64,000 nt of DNA from an uncultured Lachnospiraceae bacterium (GCA_902476265.1 CABSCP010000002.1:124001-188000), one strand, 5' to 3'. Numbered from the stretch's first letter, positions 1 through 9,250 are shown. The notes: generated by a model not told the origin, from the letters alone. Made by a program: numbers and translations.

Positions 1-1449
1 CTGAAGGCGGCCCGTGATTTTGAATGCCTGAAAGATGATCCGGCCTACCTGGAGCGGCTGTCGGAATCTGCCGGGGAGCTGGAAAGAGTCCTTTCGGAAA
101 AGGAAGAACTGAAAAAAGTGATCCAAACGCTCAAAGAAGGCAAGTACCGGGAACTGGAAGAAAGGGAACAAAGCCTTCGGCAGAAGCGGGACAGTCTCCA
201 TGAAAGCCGGGAAAAACTGCAGCAGCACATCATAGAGCAGGTGGGAAATCATGAACGGATCAACGGAGAATTAAAGACCAAAAGCGAGACGCTCAAAGAC
301 TGGCTGCTTGGCTATACGGAAAATGAAGCCATTGCTTCCAAGGTGCGGGAAGTCCTGAAAAAACGTTCCGGGCAGGCGGTAAAGACGCAGAAAAACGAGG
401 AAATTGAAGCGCTCAGGATCAAAGAGGAGAAGCAGACGAACGATCTGGGAAAAGCCAGAAACGCTTATATCCTGCAGTTTCCTTCCAGCGGCTTTTCGGG
501 GACGGAAAAATCCAACGAAGGGTATGAACGGCTGCTGGAGCAGTATCTGCAGGATTATGAGCCAAAATACCGGGCGGAATTTGAAAAGCAGTGTGACCTG
601 ATCTATCAGAGCCTGAGAGAAAATGTGATCGCCACCATTCACGGGGATATCAAGGCGGCCAGACGCCATGCCCATGAAATCAACCGGCTTTTGAAAAAGA
701 CCAATTTCTCGGACAGCACCTATCAGATCAAGATCGAACCGGCCAGAAATGAAAACGGTCAGTTCTATGAAATGTTGATGGCCGAGGAACTGGACAGTAA
801 AAATCTGGATAACGGCGGTTTTGAGGGGCAGCTTTCCCTGGGAGAGGACAGTTTCTATCAGAAATACGAACAGAAAATCAAACTGCTGACGGATAAGTTC
901 ATGCCGGTTTCCGGGCAGGACGAACAGGAGCAGCTGAAACGCCGCCGGGAGATGGAGCAGTATGCGGACTACCGCAATTACCTCTCCTTTTCCATGTATG
1001 AGCAGGTCACCGATGCCGACGGCAATGTGATCCGGGAAAATTTCGTGGACGATATGGCCGGCAGGGATTCCGGAGGCGAAGGGCAGAACCCGAAATATGT
1101 AGCGCTGCTGGCAGGTTTTGCCATGCTCTACATGCAGCAGACCAACCGGGATTCCAAGATCAAGCTGGTGCTTTTGGACGAGGCATTTTCCAAAATGGAC
1201 CAGGAGCGCAGCGCGGTCTGCTTAAAATACGCCCGGAAAATGGATTTACAGCTGATCGTCTGCGTGCCGGACGAAAGACTGCAGTCCCTGATCCGCAATG
1301 TGGACTGTGTGTACGGCTTTCGGCGTCATCACAATCAGATCACCATGATGCACATCGACAAAGGAAGGTATCTGGAGCTTTTGGAAGGAAGCGAAGAAGA
1401 TGGAAAAGAAGCGGAAGCCGAAAATGACGCTGGGCCTGTGGCTGATTGA
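1..1449 (+). CDS. jetC: Wadjet SMC-like ATPase JetC, C-terminal part (5' truncated by window)
   Basis: The frame is open from the first base, so only about the last 482 residues are visible. The first two thirds is charged, Glu/Lys/Arg-rich and heptad-like (coiled coil). The C-terminal head has an ABC-type signature SGGEGQNP followed by a Walker B segment IKLVLLDEAFSKMD, as in MukB/SbcC-like ATPases of the Wadjet family. In Wadjet (JetABCD), JetC is the SMC motor that extrudes plasmid loops so that JetD can cut them. The stop lies 50 bases inside the next gene, jetD, which supports the family call. JetA and JetB should lie upstream, outside the window. The call rests on head motifs plus the neighbour. 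Confidence 0.8.
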   Translation: MKAARDFECLKDDPAYLERLSESAGELERVLSEKEELKKVIQTLKEGKYRELEEREQSLRQKRDSLHESREKLQQHIIEQVGNHERINGELKTKSETLKDWLLGYTENEAIASKVREVLKKRSGQAVKTQKNEEIEALRIKEEKQTNDLGKARNAYILQFPSSGFSGTEKSNEGYERLLEQYLQDYEPKYRAEFEKQCDLIYQSLRENVIATIHGDIKAARRHAHEINRLLKKTNFSDSTYQIKIEPARNENGQFYEMLMAEELDSKNLDNGGFEGQLSLGEDSFYQKYEQKIKLLTDKFMPVSGQDEQEQLKRRREMEQYADYRNYLSFSMYEQVTDADGNVIRENFVDDMAGRDSGGEGQNPKYVALLAGFAMLYMQQTNRDSKIKLVLLDEAFSKMDQERSAVCLKYARKMDLQLIVCVPDERLQSLIRNVDCVYGFRRHHNQITMMHIDKGRYLELLEGSEEDGKEAEAENDAGPVAD

Positions 1450-2647
1450 GAAAGTCAATACCGCCGACTGGCGGGCCGGAAAGGTGACAGGCATGAAGCA
1501 CCCGGAGATTGACCGGAACATTTTGGAGGAGCTGGGCAGAGAGGGGCTGCTGGAGCAGGCGGCCGAGCTGGAAAAAGCCGGGATCATCACGGTGGAATGG
1601 AAACAGGTCCGCACAGACATCGGCAAAATTCATTTCCCGGTGGAAAACATGGCGCGGCTGTGCTGCCGGGAAGGGGTGGAAAATCCGAAGGACCGGCTGG
1701 AAAATGCCCGCCGGAGGGTGGAAAAATATCGGGAAGAAACCAGGGCCGCATGGCTGCATGAGTATTACGATTCCCTTCTTTCCCGGATGGACCGGGGGAC
1801 GGTTCCGGCCAACGCACAGGAGGAAACTTTCCTCAAGTGCTTAAACGGGCTGGCCGCGCTGGAAAAAGATACCTGGAAGCGCAAGTTTTCAACGGATGTG
1901 CTGGGACAGTCCAAGCTGTTTGAAAAGAATTATGAAAAAAGGGTGCTGACCGTGCTCTACAATTATTCACCGAAAGTTGTGGACGGCATGACCGAGGAGG
2001 AGGTTTGGGCGGAACATAAAATCCTCACCTATTCCCAGACGCTGGAATGGAAAGGCTGCCTGTCGTACAGGATTGCGGGGGACCGGGAAGGCGCAGACCG
2101 GGAACCGGATGTAGCAGATGCACAGATCGACACATCTGTTCTTCGCTACGGAACCGTGATCAATGCCCAGACGCTGACCCATGCGATTCCGGTCTCCTTA
2201 GGGGAGACGGAGCGGATCATCACCATCGAAAACAAGGCCAACTATGAGAGTATGGAATTTGATCCCAAAACGCTCTACATTTATACCCATGGTTTCGTTT
2301 CCCCCAAAGAGCGCGCATTTCTGGAAAAAGTGCGGGATTTGGCGAAAGGCGAGGTGCTTTTTTTCCACTGGAGCGACATGGATTACGGTGGGATCCGCAT
2401 TTTTCAGTTTCTCCGGCAGCAGGTTTTCCCCAAGATTGAGCCGCTTTTCATGGAGAAAGAGGATTTTGAACGGGCGCTGAAAGAAGGAAAAGGCATCCCC
2501 CTTTCTCCGGAAAAAAGGGAGAAGCTGGTCAAAATGGATGCCGGAGCTCTGGAAGAGCTGAAACAATGTATTTTAAAGAGCGGGATGGAAATCGAACAGG
2601 AGAATCTGCTGGAAAGCGGTTGCATGGCGGACGGACCTGGTTTATGA
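1400..2647 (+). CDS. jetD: Wadjet nuclease subunit JetD (Toprim/topoisomerase VI A-like)
   Basis: 415 residues. The C-terminal half carries Toprim hallmarks: a conserved acidic residue in TIENKANYES (E277) and the DxD motif in SDMDYGG (D326, D328), which bind the metal used for DNA cleavage. The N-terminal half matches the helical accessory region of DUF3322/DUF2220 proteins, now known as JetD. Start ATG follows GGAAGGAAG and overlaps jetC by 50 bases, implying coupled translation. In Wadjet, JetD cleaves small circular DNA after loop extrusion by the JetABC complex. The Toprim acidic residues seen are intact, so the subunit is probably active. Established family knowledge supports plasmid defence; activity here is inferred. 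Confidence 0.85.
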   Translation: MEKKRKPKMTLGLWLIEKVNTADWRAGKVTGMKHPEIDRNILEELGREGLLEQAAELEKAGIITVEWKQVRTDIGKIHFPVENMARLCCREGVENPKDRLENARRRVEKYREETRAAWLHEYYDSLLSRMDRGTVPANAQEETFLKCLNGLAALEKDTWKRKFSTDVLGQSKLFEKNYEKRVLTVLYNYSPKVVDGMTEEEVWAEHKILTYSQTLEWKGCLSYRIAGDREGADREPDVADAQIDTSVLRYGTVINAQTLTHAIPVSLGETERIITIENKANYESMEFDPKTLYIYTHGFVSPKERAFLEKVRDLAKGEVLFFHWSDMDYGGIRIFQFLRQQVFPKIEPLFMEKEDFERALKEGKGIPLSPEKREKLVKMDAGALEELKQCILKSGMEIEQENLLESGCMADGPGL

Positions 2648-2686
2648 TAAGAAGTACAGGAAAATTGTGTGGAATGAGGGTTTAAG

Positions 2687-4084
2687 ATGCTGCCGTTACA
2701 GTTTATGGAGCGGATGCAGGAGATGCTCAAAGAAGAGTATCCCCTGTTTCTGGAAAGCTATGAAAAACAGAATTATCAGTCCCTCCGGGTGAATCCGCTG
2801 AAAGGGAGCAGGGAAGAATTTTTAAAAAAAGCGCCTTTTTCCCTGAAGCCGGTGGTGTGGGCCGAAGACGGATTTTATTATGATTCCAAAGACCAGCCGG
2901 GCAAACATCCTTTCCATGAGGCCGGCGTCTATTATATCCAGGAGGCCAGCGCCATGGCCCCCGTCACCTATCTGGATCCCTGCCCCGGAGAGCAGGTGCT
3001 GGACTTATGCGCCGCCCCCGGCGGGAAAAGCACCCAGATCGGTGCGGCCATGAAGGGAGAAGGGATTCTGGTGTGCAACGAAATCCATCCCGCCAGGGCG
3101 AAGATCCTTTCGGAAAACGTGGAACGGATGGGCATCAAAAATGCGCTGGTGACCAATGAAACCCCGGACAGGCTGGCGGAATACTTTCCGGAATACTTTG
3201 ACAGGATTTTGGTGGATGCCCCCTGCTCCGGAGAAGGGATGTTCCGCAAAAATGAAGAGGCCTGCCGGGAGTGGAGTCTCGAAAATGTGCGGATGTGCGC
3301 GGCCAGGCAGGACGATATTTTGGATGCCGCCGCCAGGATGCTGCGCTGTGGAGGCCGTCTGGTCTATTCCACCTGTACCTTTGCGCCCGAGGAGGACGAG
3401 GGCAGCATCAGCCGCTTCCTTTTGCGGCACCCGGATTTTGAGATTGCAGATGCAGTAAAATACCCCGGAATGAAAGAGGGGCAGGAAGAATGGGTTTCGG
3501 AAAACCACGGAGCTTTGACTGTAAAACCGTCAGAACTTTCCAAAACTATCCGCCTCTGGCCTCATAAACTGGCGGGAGAAGGCCATTATCTGGCGGTGCT
3601 CACAAAGCGCGGCAGCGTGCCGGAAGGATACCGTGGCAGAAGCCTTTTGGGAATCCAGAAGGGGCTCCCGGAAAAAGAATATAAAGGATTTACAGAGTTT
3701 GCAAGGGAAAGTCTTGGCGTTTCCTTAAAAGGAACGTTTTTTTCATTTGGAGAACAGTTGTATCTGGCCCCGGAAAATATGCCTGCCCTCCGTGGGTTAA
3801 AGGTGTTAAGGCCCGGCCTGCATCTGGGTACAATGAAAAAGGACCGGTTTGAACCTTCCCACGCGCTGGCGCTGGCCCTCCGGGCGGACCAGGTGAAACG
3901 GTCTGCAGATCTGGCGGCGGATTCGGCGGAAGCGAAGGCGTGGATCGGCGGCCTGACCCTGAACCGGGAAGGGGAGAAGGGCTGGTATCTGGTGACGGTG
4001 GACGGCTATTCCTTAGGCTGGGGAAAGCTGGCCGGAGGAATTTTGAAGAATCATTATCCGAAAGGGCTGCGCAAAAATTTGTGA
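2687..4084 (+). CDS. rsmF: RsmF/NOP2-type rRNA (cytosine-C5) methyltransferase
   Basis: 465 residues. SAM-binding motif I is LDLCAAPGGKST. The two cysteines of m5C RNA methyltransferases are present: DAPCSGEG (C180, product release) and YSTCTFAP (C230, covalent nucleophile). Beyond residue 300 there is an RsmF-type C-terminal region that would contact RNA. Substrate is probably 16S rRNA; the exact base cannot be told from sequence. It lies 39 bases after jetD on the same strand and may be read from the same transcript, but it is a housekeeping gene and its link to Wadjet is probably only positional. Confidence 0.88.
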   Translation: MLPLQFMERMQEMLKEEYPLFLESYEKQNYQSLRVNPLKGSREEFLKKAPFSLKPVVWAEDGFYYDSKDQPGKHPFHEAGVYYIQEASAMAPVTYLDPCPGEQVLDLCAAPGGKSTQIGAAMKGEGILVCNEIHPARAKILSENVERMGIKNALVTNETPDRLAEYFPEYFDRILVDAPCSGEGMFRKNEEACREWSLENVRMCAARQDDILDAAARMLRCGGRLVYSTCTFAPEEDEGSISRFLLRHPDFEIADAVKYPGMKEGQEEWVSENHGALTVKPSELSKTIRLWPHKLAGEGHYLAVLTKRGSVPEGYRGRSLLGIQKGLPEKEYKGFTEFARESLGVSLKGTFFSFGEQLYLAPENMPALRGLKVLRPGLHLGTMKKDRFEPSHALALALRADQVKRSADLAADSAEAKAWIGGLTLNREGEKGWYLVTVDGYSLGWGKLAGGILKNHYPKGLRKNL

Positions 4085-4123
4085 GGGCATTTTGGAACAA
4101 CACTTCGGAACGGAGAAGCGAAA

Positions 4124-5194
4124 ATGAAGAAAACCTGGATCATGCTGAAAGAAGAGCCGGTTCTGGAAATTGAAAATTATGCCTGCCGGATTCTGGATTA
4201 CAAAAGGCTTCCTGTGAGTCTGCGTTATGAAGAGGTTACCTTCGATGATGTGATGCACGGATGGACCGAAAACCGGACGATGAATATCGGAAAGACAAAC
4301 GCGAAGAAGCTGCTAAACGGGTTTGGCATCAGCCAGAGCAATCCGTACCTGATCGCAAGGCTTTTTCATTTCGCTTCTCTTTCGGACAGCTATTGGCTGA
4401 AGGAGGAAGGAGAAGAGATCGGATGGAATCAGGTGAGTCTGTTTACAAATCCGTTGGAAAAAGCGGTCTCTGCCACCGCCCTTTTGGGTGTATACGGAAA
4501 TTTCCGCAGCATCAAACAGAAAATCCACACACCGGAGCTTACGGCTCAGGGGGTAGCGGCCAAAGCATGGATCCGGGAACCGGAGGGCCTGTATTTATAT
4601 AAGGTCGGGAAAAAAGAACTGGCTGCCGCAAGGATACTGGACGCCCTTGCAATCCCCCATGTGGATTATCAGGAGGCGGACAGAGAGAAGCTGCTTTCCA
4701 TTGCCAATCAGGATGTGGTTGATAAAATCTATGACAATGACGAGAAGATTGTGAAATGTAAAATCATATCCTCTGAGAACAGGGCGATTGTTCCCTGGGA
4801 GGATTTTCAAACATACTGCAGCTTTCATAATGAGAATGAATACGAATACATCAAAAAAAAGGATCCGGTTTCTTATTACCGGATGCAGATTGCGGATTAT
4901 ATTCTGGGAAATGAGGACCGGCACGGTGCGAACTGGGGTTTTTTTATGGAGAATCAAAGCGGCGCGCTGACGGGGCTGTATCCCCTGATGGATCATGACC
5001 ATGCTTTTTGCATGGAAAAAGAGATTCCATCCCAGACTTCTGAAGAAGAGGAAATGCTGTATCAGGCGGCACAGCATGCCTTGGAGCGGACAAAAGTCTC
5101 ATTTGAAGATCTGCTGAAAATGGACAGGCCGGAGGAAATTACCGGAGAAGAATGGCAGGCTGTGCAGGAGCGGACAAAGAATTTGATGAAATAA
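4124..5194 (+). CDS. HipA-like serine/threonine kinase domain protein
   Basis: 356 residues. The C-terminal half has the HipA-type kinase core: a catalytic-loop motif NEDRHGAN (D265) and a metal-binding Asp in PLMDHDHAF (D290). The N-terminal ~150 residues do not match anything I recognise but include a segment resembling N-terminal parts of phage-associated HipA-like proteins. HipA kinases phosphorylate translation factors such as GltX and usually pair with a DNA-binding HipB antitoxin; no small HTH gene lies beside it. Start ATG follows a weak site (GGAGAAG). It sits 39 bases after rsmF and 13 before the GH3 gene. It may be a toxin, an anti-phage kinase or a signalling kinase. Confidence 0.65.
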   Translation: MKKTWIMLKEEPVLEIENYACRILDYKRLPVSLRYEEVTFDDVMHGWTENRTMNIGKTNAKKLLNGFGISQSNPYLIARLFHFASLSDSYWLKEEGEEIGWNQVSLFTNPLEKAVSATALLGVYGNFRSIKQKIHTPELTAQGVAAKAWIREPEGLYLYKVGKKELAAARILDALAIPHVDYQEADREKLLSIANQDVVDKIYDNDEKIVKCKIISSENRAIVPWEDFQTYCSFHNENEYEYIKKKDPVSYYRMQIADYILGNEDRHGANWGFFMENQSGALTGLYPLMDHDHAFCMEKEIPSQTSEEEEMLYQAAQHALERTKVSFEDLLKMDRPEEITGEEWQAVQERTKNLMK

Positions 5195-5207
5195 AAGGGG
5201 AGATACC

Positions 5208-8009
5208 ATGAGATTTACACTGGACTATCAAAAATATGCAAATCTGGCAAGACAGGCGGCAGCGGAAGGCTGCGTCCTTTTAAAAAATGACAAGGAGGCG
5301 CTGCCCATTCGGGAAGGGGAGAAGGTTTCCGTTTTCGGCCGCATTCAGTTTACCTATTATAAAAGCGGCACCGGATCGGGCGGCATGGTGAACGCCCCCT
5401 ATGTGACCAATATTTTAGACAGTCTGAAGGAATGCGGCCGGGTTGTGGTGGATGAAAAGCTGGAAAAGGTTTATCGGGACTGGATCAGGGAAAATCCCTT
5501 CGATATGGGAGCGGGATGGGCGCAGGAACCCTGGAGCCAGAAAGAAATGCCGGTGGATGAAGCGCTGGCCAAAGAAGCGGCTGCCCGGTCCGATCTGGCG
5601 GTGGTGGTGCTGGGGCGCACGGCCGGAGAGGATAACGATAACAGCGCTGCGGCAGGCAGCTATCTTTTGACGGCGGAGGAGGAAAAACTGCTGGAGACCG
5701 TATGCGCCGCTTTTTCCCGCACGGCAGTGGTGCTGAATGTGGGAAATATCATTGACATGAAATGGGTAGAGCGGTATCGGCCACAGGCGGTTTTGTATGT
5801 ATGGCAGGGCGGACAGGAGGGGGGCAGAGCCGCGGCAGAGGTGCTCACCGGACAGGTGAATCCCAGCGGAAAGCTTTCCGATACCATCGCCCGGGATATC
5901 GCAGATTATCCTTCCACCGCCCATTTCGGGGATGCGAAACGCAATTTCTACGCAGAAGACATCTATGTAGGCTACCGCTATTTTGAAACCTTTGCCAGGG
6001 ACAGGGTCCAATATCCTTTCGGATTTGGCCTCTCTTATACGCAGTTTGATGTGAAAGTGACGGCGGCAGAGCTGCAGGCGGAAAAAATCGCCTTAAACGT
6101 GCTGGTGAAAAACGCGGGAAAAGCAGCCGGCAAAGAGGTGGTGCAGGTCTATCTCTGTCCGCCCCAGGGCAAACTGGGAAAGCCTGTGCGCAGCCTGATA
6201 AGATTTGGAAAAACCACGTTGCTGCCTCCCGGAGAAGGGGAAGATCTGGAGTTTACTTTTTCTTTAAAGGAAGCGGCCTCCTATGATGACAGTGGTGTGA
6301 CCGGACATAAATCCTGTTATGTGCTGGAAGCGGGAGAATATGGGATTTATGTGGGGACGGATGTGAGAAACGCGGTTTTGGCAGGAACTGTTTCTCTGGA
6401 TTGCCTGCAGGTGGTACAAGAGCTTGGGGAAGCCCTTGCGCCGGTGCAGCCTTTTCAACGGATTCATCCCGGCAGTGTGGTTTCGGCGGCCCAAATCGGT
6501 CCGGACATTCCGGATTGTGCCGGTCCATGCTATGAGATCACATGGGAAGATGCACCTTTGCGTACAGGAGACCTTGCCGGACGGATTGCAGAGGAGATGC
6601 CCCGGGAAGCTGTTTATACCGGCGATCGGGGATACCGGCTTTCGGATGTCTGTGACGGAAAAGTTTCCATGGAAGATTTTCTGGCCCAGCTTTCCGAGGA
6701 GGATCTGGCCTGCATGATCCGAGGAGAGGGCATGTGTTCTCCCAAGGTGACACCGGGAACGGCTGCGGCCTTCGGCGGGGTGACAAAACGGTTAAAAGCC
6801 TTCGGGATTCCGGCAGCCTGCTGTTCGGACGGCCCTTCCGGCATTCGCATGGACTGCGGAACAGAAGCCTTTTCTCTGCCAAACGGAACCCTGCTGGCGT
6901 GCAGCTTTAATCCCCATCTTGTGGAAGAATTGTATGAAATGGAAGGAATGGAGCTGCGGAAAAATAAAATTGATACCCTCCTTGGACCCGGTATCAACAT
7001 TCACCGCAATCCTTTAAACGGACGCAATTTTGAGTATTTTTCCGAAGACCCCTATCTCACCGGGAAAATGGCCTGCGCCCAGCTGATAGGAATGGCCAAA
7101 TACGGTGTGACGGGGACCGTCAAGCATTTTGCATGCAATAACCAGGAGTTGAAACGGCACGATGCGGACGCGGTGGTTTCCGAGCGGGCGGTCCGGGAAA
7201 TCTATTTAAAGGCCTATGAAATGGCCGTAAAAGAGGGTGGTGCATATAGCATTATGTCAACCTACGGACCGTTAAACGGGATTTGGACGGCGGGGAATTA
7301 TGATCTTCTGACAACAATCCTGCGCGGGGAATGGGGCTATCAGGGAATGGTGATGACCGACTGGTGGGCGAAAATGAATGAGGAAGGCTGTGAAGGCGCC
7401 AAAGAGAACACGGTTCCCATGGTGCGCGCCCAAAATGATGTCTATATGGTGGTATCCGACTCAGAGAGTAATTCGGCCGGGGACAATACCCTGCAGGGGC
7501 TTTTAGAGGGCAGAATCACCCGCGCCCAGCTGGTGAGAAACGCCTCCAATATCTGCCGTTTCCTGATGCGCTCCCCGGTGATGAACCGGTTTTTGGACAG
7601 GGAATTTGATGTGTGCACGGAAGAAAATCCGGTTTCCGGCGACAGCATGTCCGGAAAAATACTGCAGAAAGCTGCCTATTTTGACGGATTGAGCCTGGAT
7701 ATTTCCGGCCTGGATACGGGGAAAGGAAAAGCGGCGGGGTATCTCATCGACTTTGCGGAAAACGGAACGTATACACTAACCTTTCAGATGAAATCTGCGG
7801 CGGGAGACCTGGCCCAGATGCCCATGACGGTATTTGTCAATAACCATTTGATCCAGACGGTCACCATCACGGGAACAGAAGGAAACTGGGTGGAAAGGCA
7901 GGTTGACTTTGCGGTCACTGTTTCCAGCGCAGTTTACGTGAAGCTGTTTTTCGGAGAAGGCGGGATAGAGATCGGGGAAATAAAGGTGAGCGGGAACTAT
8001 GGAAAATAA
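5208..8009 (+). CDS. Glycoside hydrolase family 3 with permuted domain order
   Basis: 933 residues, no signal peptide, so cytoplasmic. The usual GH3 order is reversed. Residues ~10-230 are the alpha/beta sandwich domain (AAAEGCVLLKND, VVLGRTAGEDND). Residues ~265-395 hold a fibronectin-III-like domain introduced by YPFGFGLSYTQF. Residues ~495-800 are the catalytic TIM barrel (SDGPSGIRMD, VKHFACNNQE) with the nucleophile Asp718 in GMVMTDWWA. Residues ~835-933 resemble a beta-sandwich carbohydrate-binding module. Such permuted beta-glucosidases are known from Ruminococcus albus and Butyrivibrio. Substrate is probably a beta-glucoside or xyloside oligomer. Start ATG follows AAGGGGAGATACC. Confidence 0.9.
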   Translation: MRFTLDYQKYANLARQAAAEGCVLLKNDKEALPIREGEKVSVFGRIQFTYYKSGTGSGGMVNAPYVTNILDSLKECGRVVVDEKLEKVYRDWIRENPFDMGAGWAQEPWSQKEMPVDEALAKEAAARSDLAVVVLGRTAGEDNDNSAAAGSYLLTAEEEKLLETVCAAFSRTAVVLNVGNIIDMKWVERYRPQAVLYVWQGGQEGGRAAAEVLTGQVNPSGKLSDTIARDIADYPSTAHFGDAKRNFYAEDIYVGYRYFETFARDRVQYPFGFGLSYTQFDVKVTAAELQAEKIALNVLVKNAGKAAGKEVVQVYLCPPQGKLGKPVRSLIRFGKTTLLPPGEGEDLEFTFSLKEAASYDDSGVTGHKSCYVLEAGEYGIYVGTDVRNAVLAGTVSLDCLQVVQELGEALAPVQPFQRIHPGSVVSAAQIGPDIPDCAGPCYEITWEDAPLRTGDLAGRIAEEMPREAVYTGDRGYRLSDVCDGKVSMEDFLAQLSEEDLACMIRGEGMCSPKVTPGTAAAFGGVTKRLKAFGIPAACCSDGPSGIRMDCGTEAFSLPNGTLLACSFNPHLVEELYEMEGMELRKNKIDTLLGPGINIHRNPLNGRNFEYFSEDPYLTGKMACAQLIGMAKYGVTGTVKHFACNNQELKRHDADAVVSERAVREIYLKAYEMAVKEGGAYSIMSTYGPLNGIWTAGNYDLLTTILRGEWGYQGMVMTDWWAKMNEEGCEGAKENTVPMVRAQNDVYMVVSDSESNSAGDNTLQGLLEGRITRAQLVRNASNICRFLMRSPVMNRFLDREFDVCTEENPVSGDSMSGKILQKAAYFDGLSLDISGLDTGKGKAAGYLIDFAENGTYTLTFQMKSAAGDLAQMPMTVFVNNHLIQTVTITGTEGNWVERQVDFAVTVSSAVYVKLFFGEGGIEIGEIKVSGNYGK

Positions 8010-9057
8010 ACGAAGAAGAAAAATTTTCGGCCTGTTCTTTTGGGTTTGTCTGACAGCCGTGTCACTGACCGGCTGCGGCGTGCGGAAAAATGAAAATATA
8101 CAGCAGGGGATGCAGCTGATTGAGCAGCTGGATTATGAAGGGGCGCTGAAATGTTTTGAGGCGGCGGCCCTGGATAAGGAAGATATGCAGCTGATCTACC
8201 GGGGGCAGGGGCTGGCCTATATGGGAATGACGGACTACGAAAATGCGGCGGCAAACCTTGAAAAGGCCCTTTCTTTCAGCGACGAACAGCCCGATCAGAT
8301 GGATTTTGATATCAATTATTATCTGGCAACTGCTTATTACCGGAACGGGGAAGCGGATAAAGCCATTGCGGTATATCAGGCGATCACGGATCTGCGTCCC
8401 GAGGAAAAAACGGCCTGGTATTTAAAGGGTACGCTGGAGCTGGAACTGGGCAGGCAGGAAGAGGCCCGGACAGATTTTGACAGCGCCATACAGGCCGCGA
8501 AGGATGATTATGATCTGCGGATCGACATCTTCTGCAGCTGCAGCAAATACGGATATCAGGATATGGGTTCCACCTATCTGGAAGAGGTTCTGGCGGATGA
8601 AAAGCGGAAGCTTTCCGACTATGATAAGGGGAGAATGAGTTTTTATCTGGGAGACTATGAAGAGGCCAAGATTTCCCTGGAAAAAGCCAGGGATACCAAC
8701 GGCGCTGATGCCGCCACTTTGCTGGGGCAGACATATGAAAAGCTGGGAGACTATAACTACGCTGCCAGCGTTTACAGCACCTATCTGGAGACAAAACAGG
8801 CGGATGCCCAGATCTATAATCAGCTGGGACTTTGCAAACTGAAGGTGGGAGAGTATCAGGCTGCGCTGGACGCTTTTCAGGCCGGAATGGCAATCGAAGG
8901 GAACACCATGATGCAGTCCTTGAAATTCAACGAAATCGTGGCTTACGAGTATCTGGGGCAGTTCGATAAAGCAAAGCTGGCCATGGAACAATATCTGGCG
9001 CTCTATCCGGATGATGAAAAAGCGCAGCGGGAATCGGTTTTCCTGCAGACCAGATAG
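7999..9057 (+). CDS. Tetratricopeptide-repeat lipoprotein
   Basis: 352 residues. The N-terminus is a lipoprotein signal: basic MENKRRRK, a hydrophobic stretch, and a lipobox ending SLTGCG, so the mature protein is anchored outside the membrane by its Cys. The rest is a run of about eight 34-residue TPR helical hairpins (for example YRNGEADKAIAVYQAI and KLGDYNYAASVYSTYL), which make a protein-binding solenoid. It overlaps the GH3 gene by 11 bases and is followed by a terminator, so it ends that operon. The partner protein is unknown. Confidence 0.85.
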   Translation: MENKRRRKIFGLFFWVCLTAVSLTGCGVRKNENIQQGMQLIEQLDYEGALKCFEAAALDKEDMQLIYRGQGLAYMGMTDYENAAANLEKALSFSDEQPDQMDFDINYYLATAYYRNGEADKAIAVYQAITDLRPEEKTAWYLKGTLELELGRQEEARTDFDSAIQAAKDDYDLRIDIFCSCSKYGYQDMGSTYLEEVLADEKRKLSDYDKGRMSFYLGDYEEAKISLEKARDTNGADAATLLGQTYEKLGDYNYAASVYSTYLETKQADAQIYNQLGLCKLKVGEYQAALDAFQAGMAIEGNTMMQSLKFNEIVAYEYLGQFDKAKLAMEQYLALYPDDEKAQRESVFLQTR

Positions 9058-9070
9058 CAGACAGAGAAAA

Positions 9071-9105
9071 AAGAGAAGGGTGTGGAAAGACACCTCTCTT
9101 TTTTT
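9071..9105 (+). terminator. Intrinsic terminator after the TPR lipoprotein
   Basis: AAGAGA and GGTGT pair with ACACC and TCTCTT around a short loop, with a small left-side bulge, followed directly by a run of T. It separates the lipoprotein from the nrdD promoter region. Confidence 0.7.
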
Positions 9106-9111
9106 GCGTGT

Positions 9112-9159
9112 ATACAATATTATGTATCCTGCTATTGTATACATATCAATATGTTGTGG
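9112..9159 (+). promoter_or_regulatory. Pair of NrdR boxes upstream of nrdD
   Basis: Two 16-base sites, 9112-9127 (core CAATATTATG) and 9144-9159 (core CAATATGTTG), each keep the C and G nine bases apart and the central AATAT of the NrdR box consensus. They are 32 bases apart start to start, about three helical turns, which is the known arrangement for NrdR, the ATP-cone repressor of ribonucleotide reductase genes. They lie just upstream of the -35 element. NrdR itself is not in the window. Confidence 0.7.
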
Positions 9160-9166
9160 TATCGTG

Positions 9167-9195
9167 TTGACTTTGCCTGCTGCGGGTGCTACAAT
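9167..9195 (+). promoter_or_regulatory. Sigma-A promoter of nrdD
   Basis: TTGACT (9167-9172) and TACAAT (9190-9195) with a 17-base spacer. The start of transcription would be near 9202, giving a ~50-base leader before nrdD. Confidence 0.75.
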
Positions 9196-9250
9196 CAGAT
9201 TATCGCACCTGTTAGGGAATAAAGAGGGGACTATCGTAAGGGGGAAGCTT

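Noticed and set aside
9011..9250. Upstream in-frame extension of nrdD
   Set aside because: It would cross the terminator, NrdR boxes and promoter; the ATG at 9251 has a proper site and matches the ATP-cone start.
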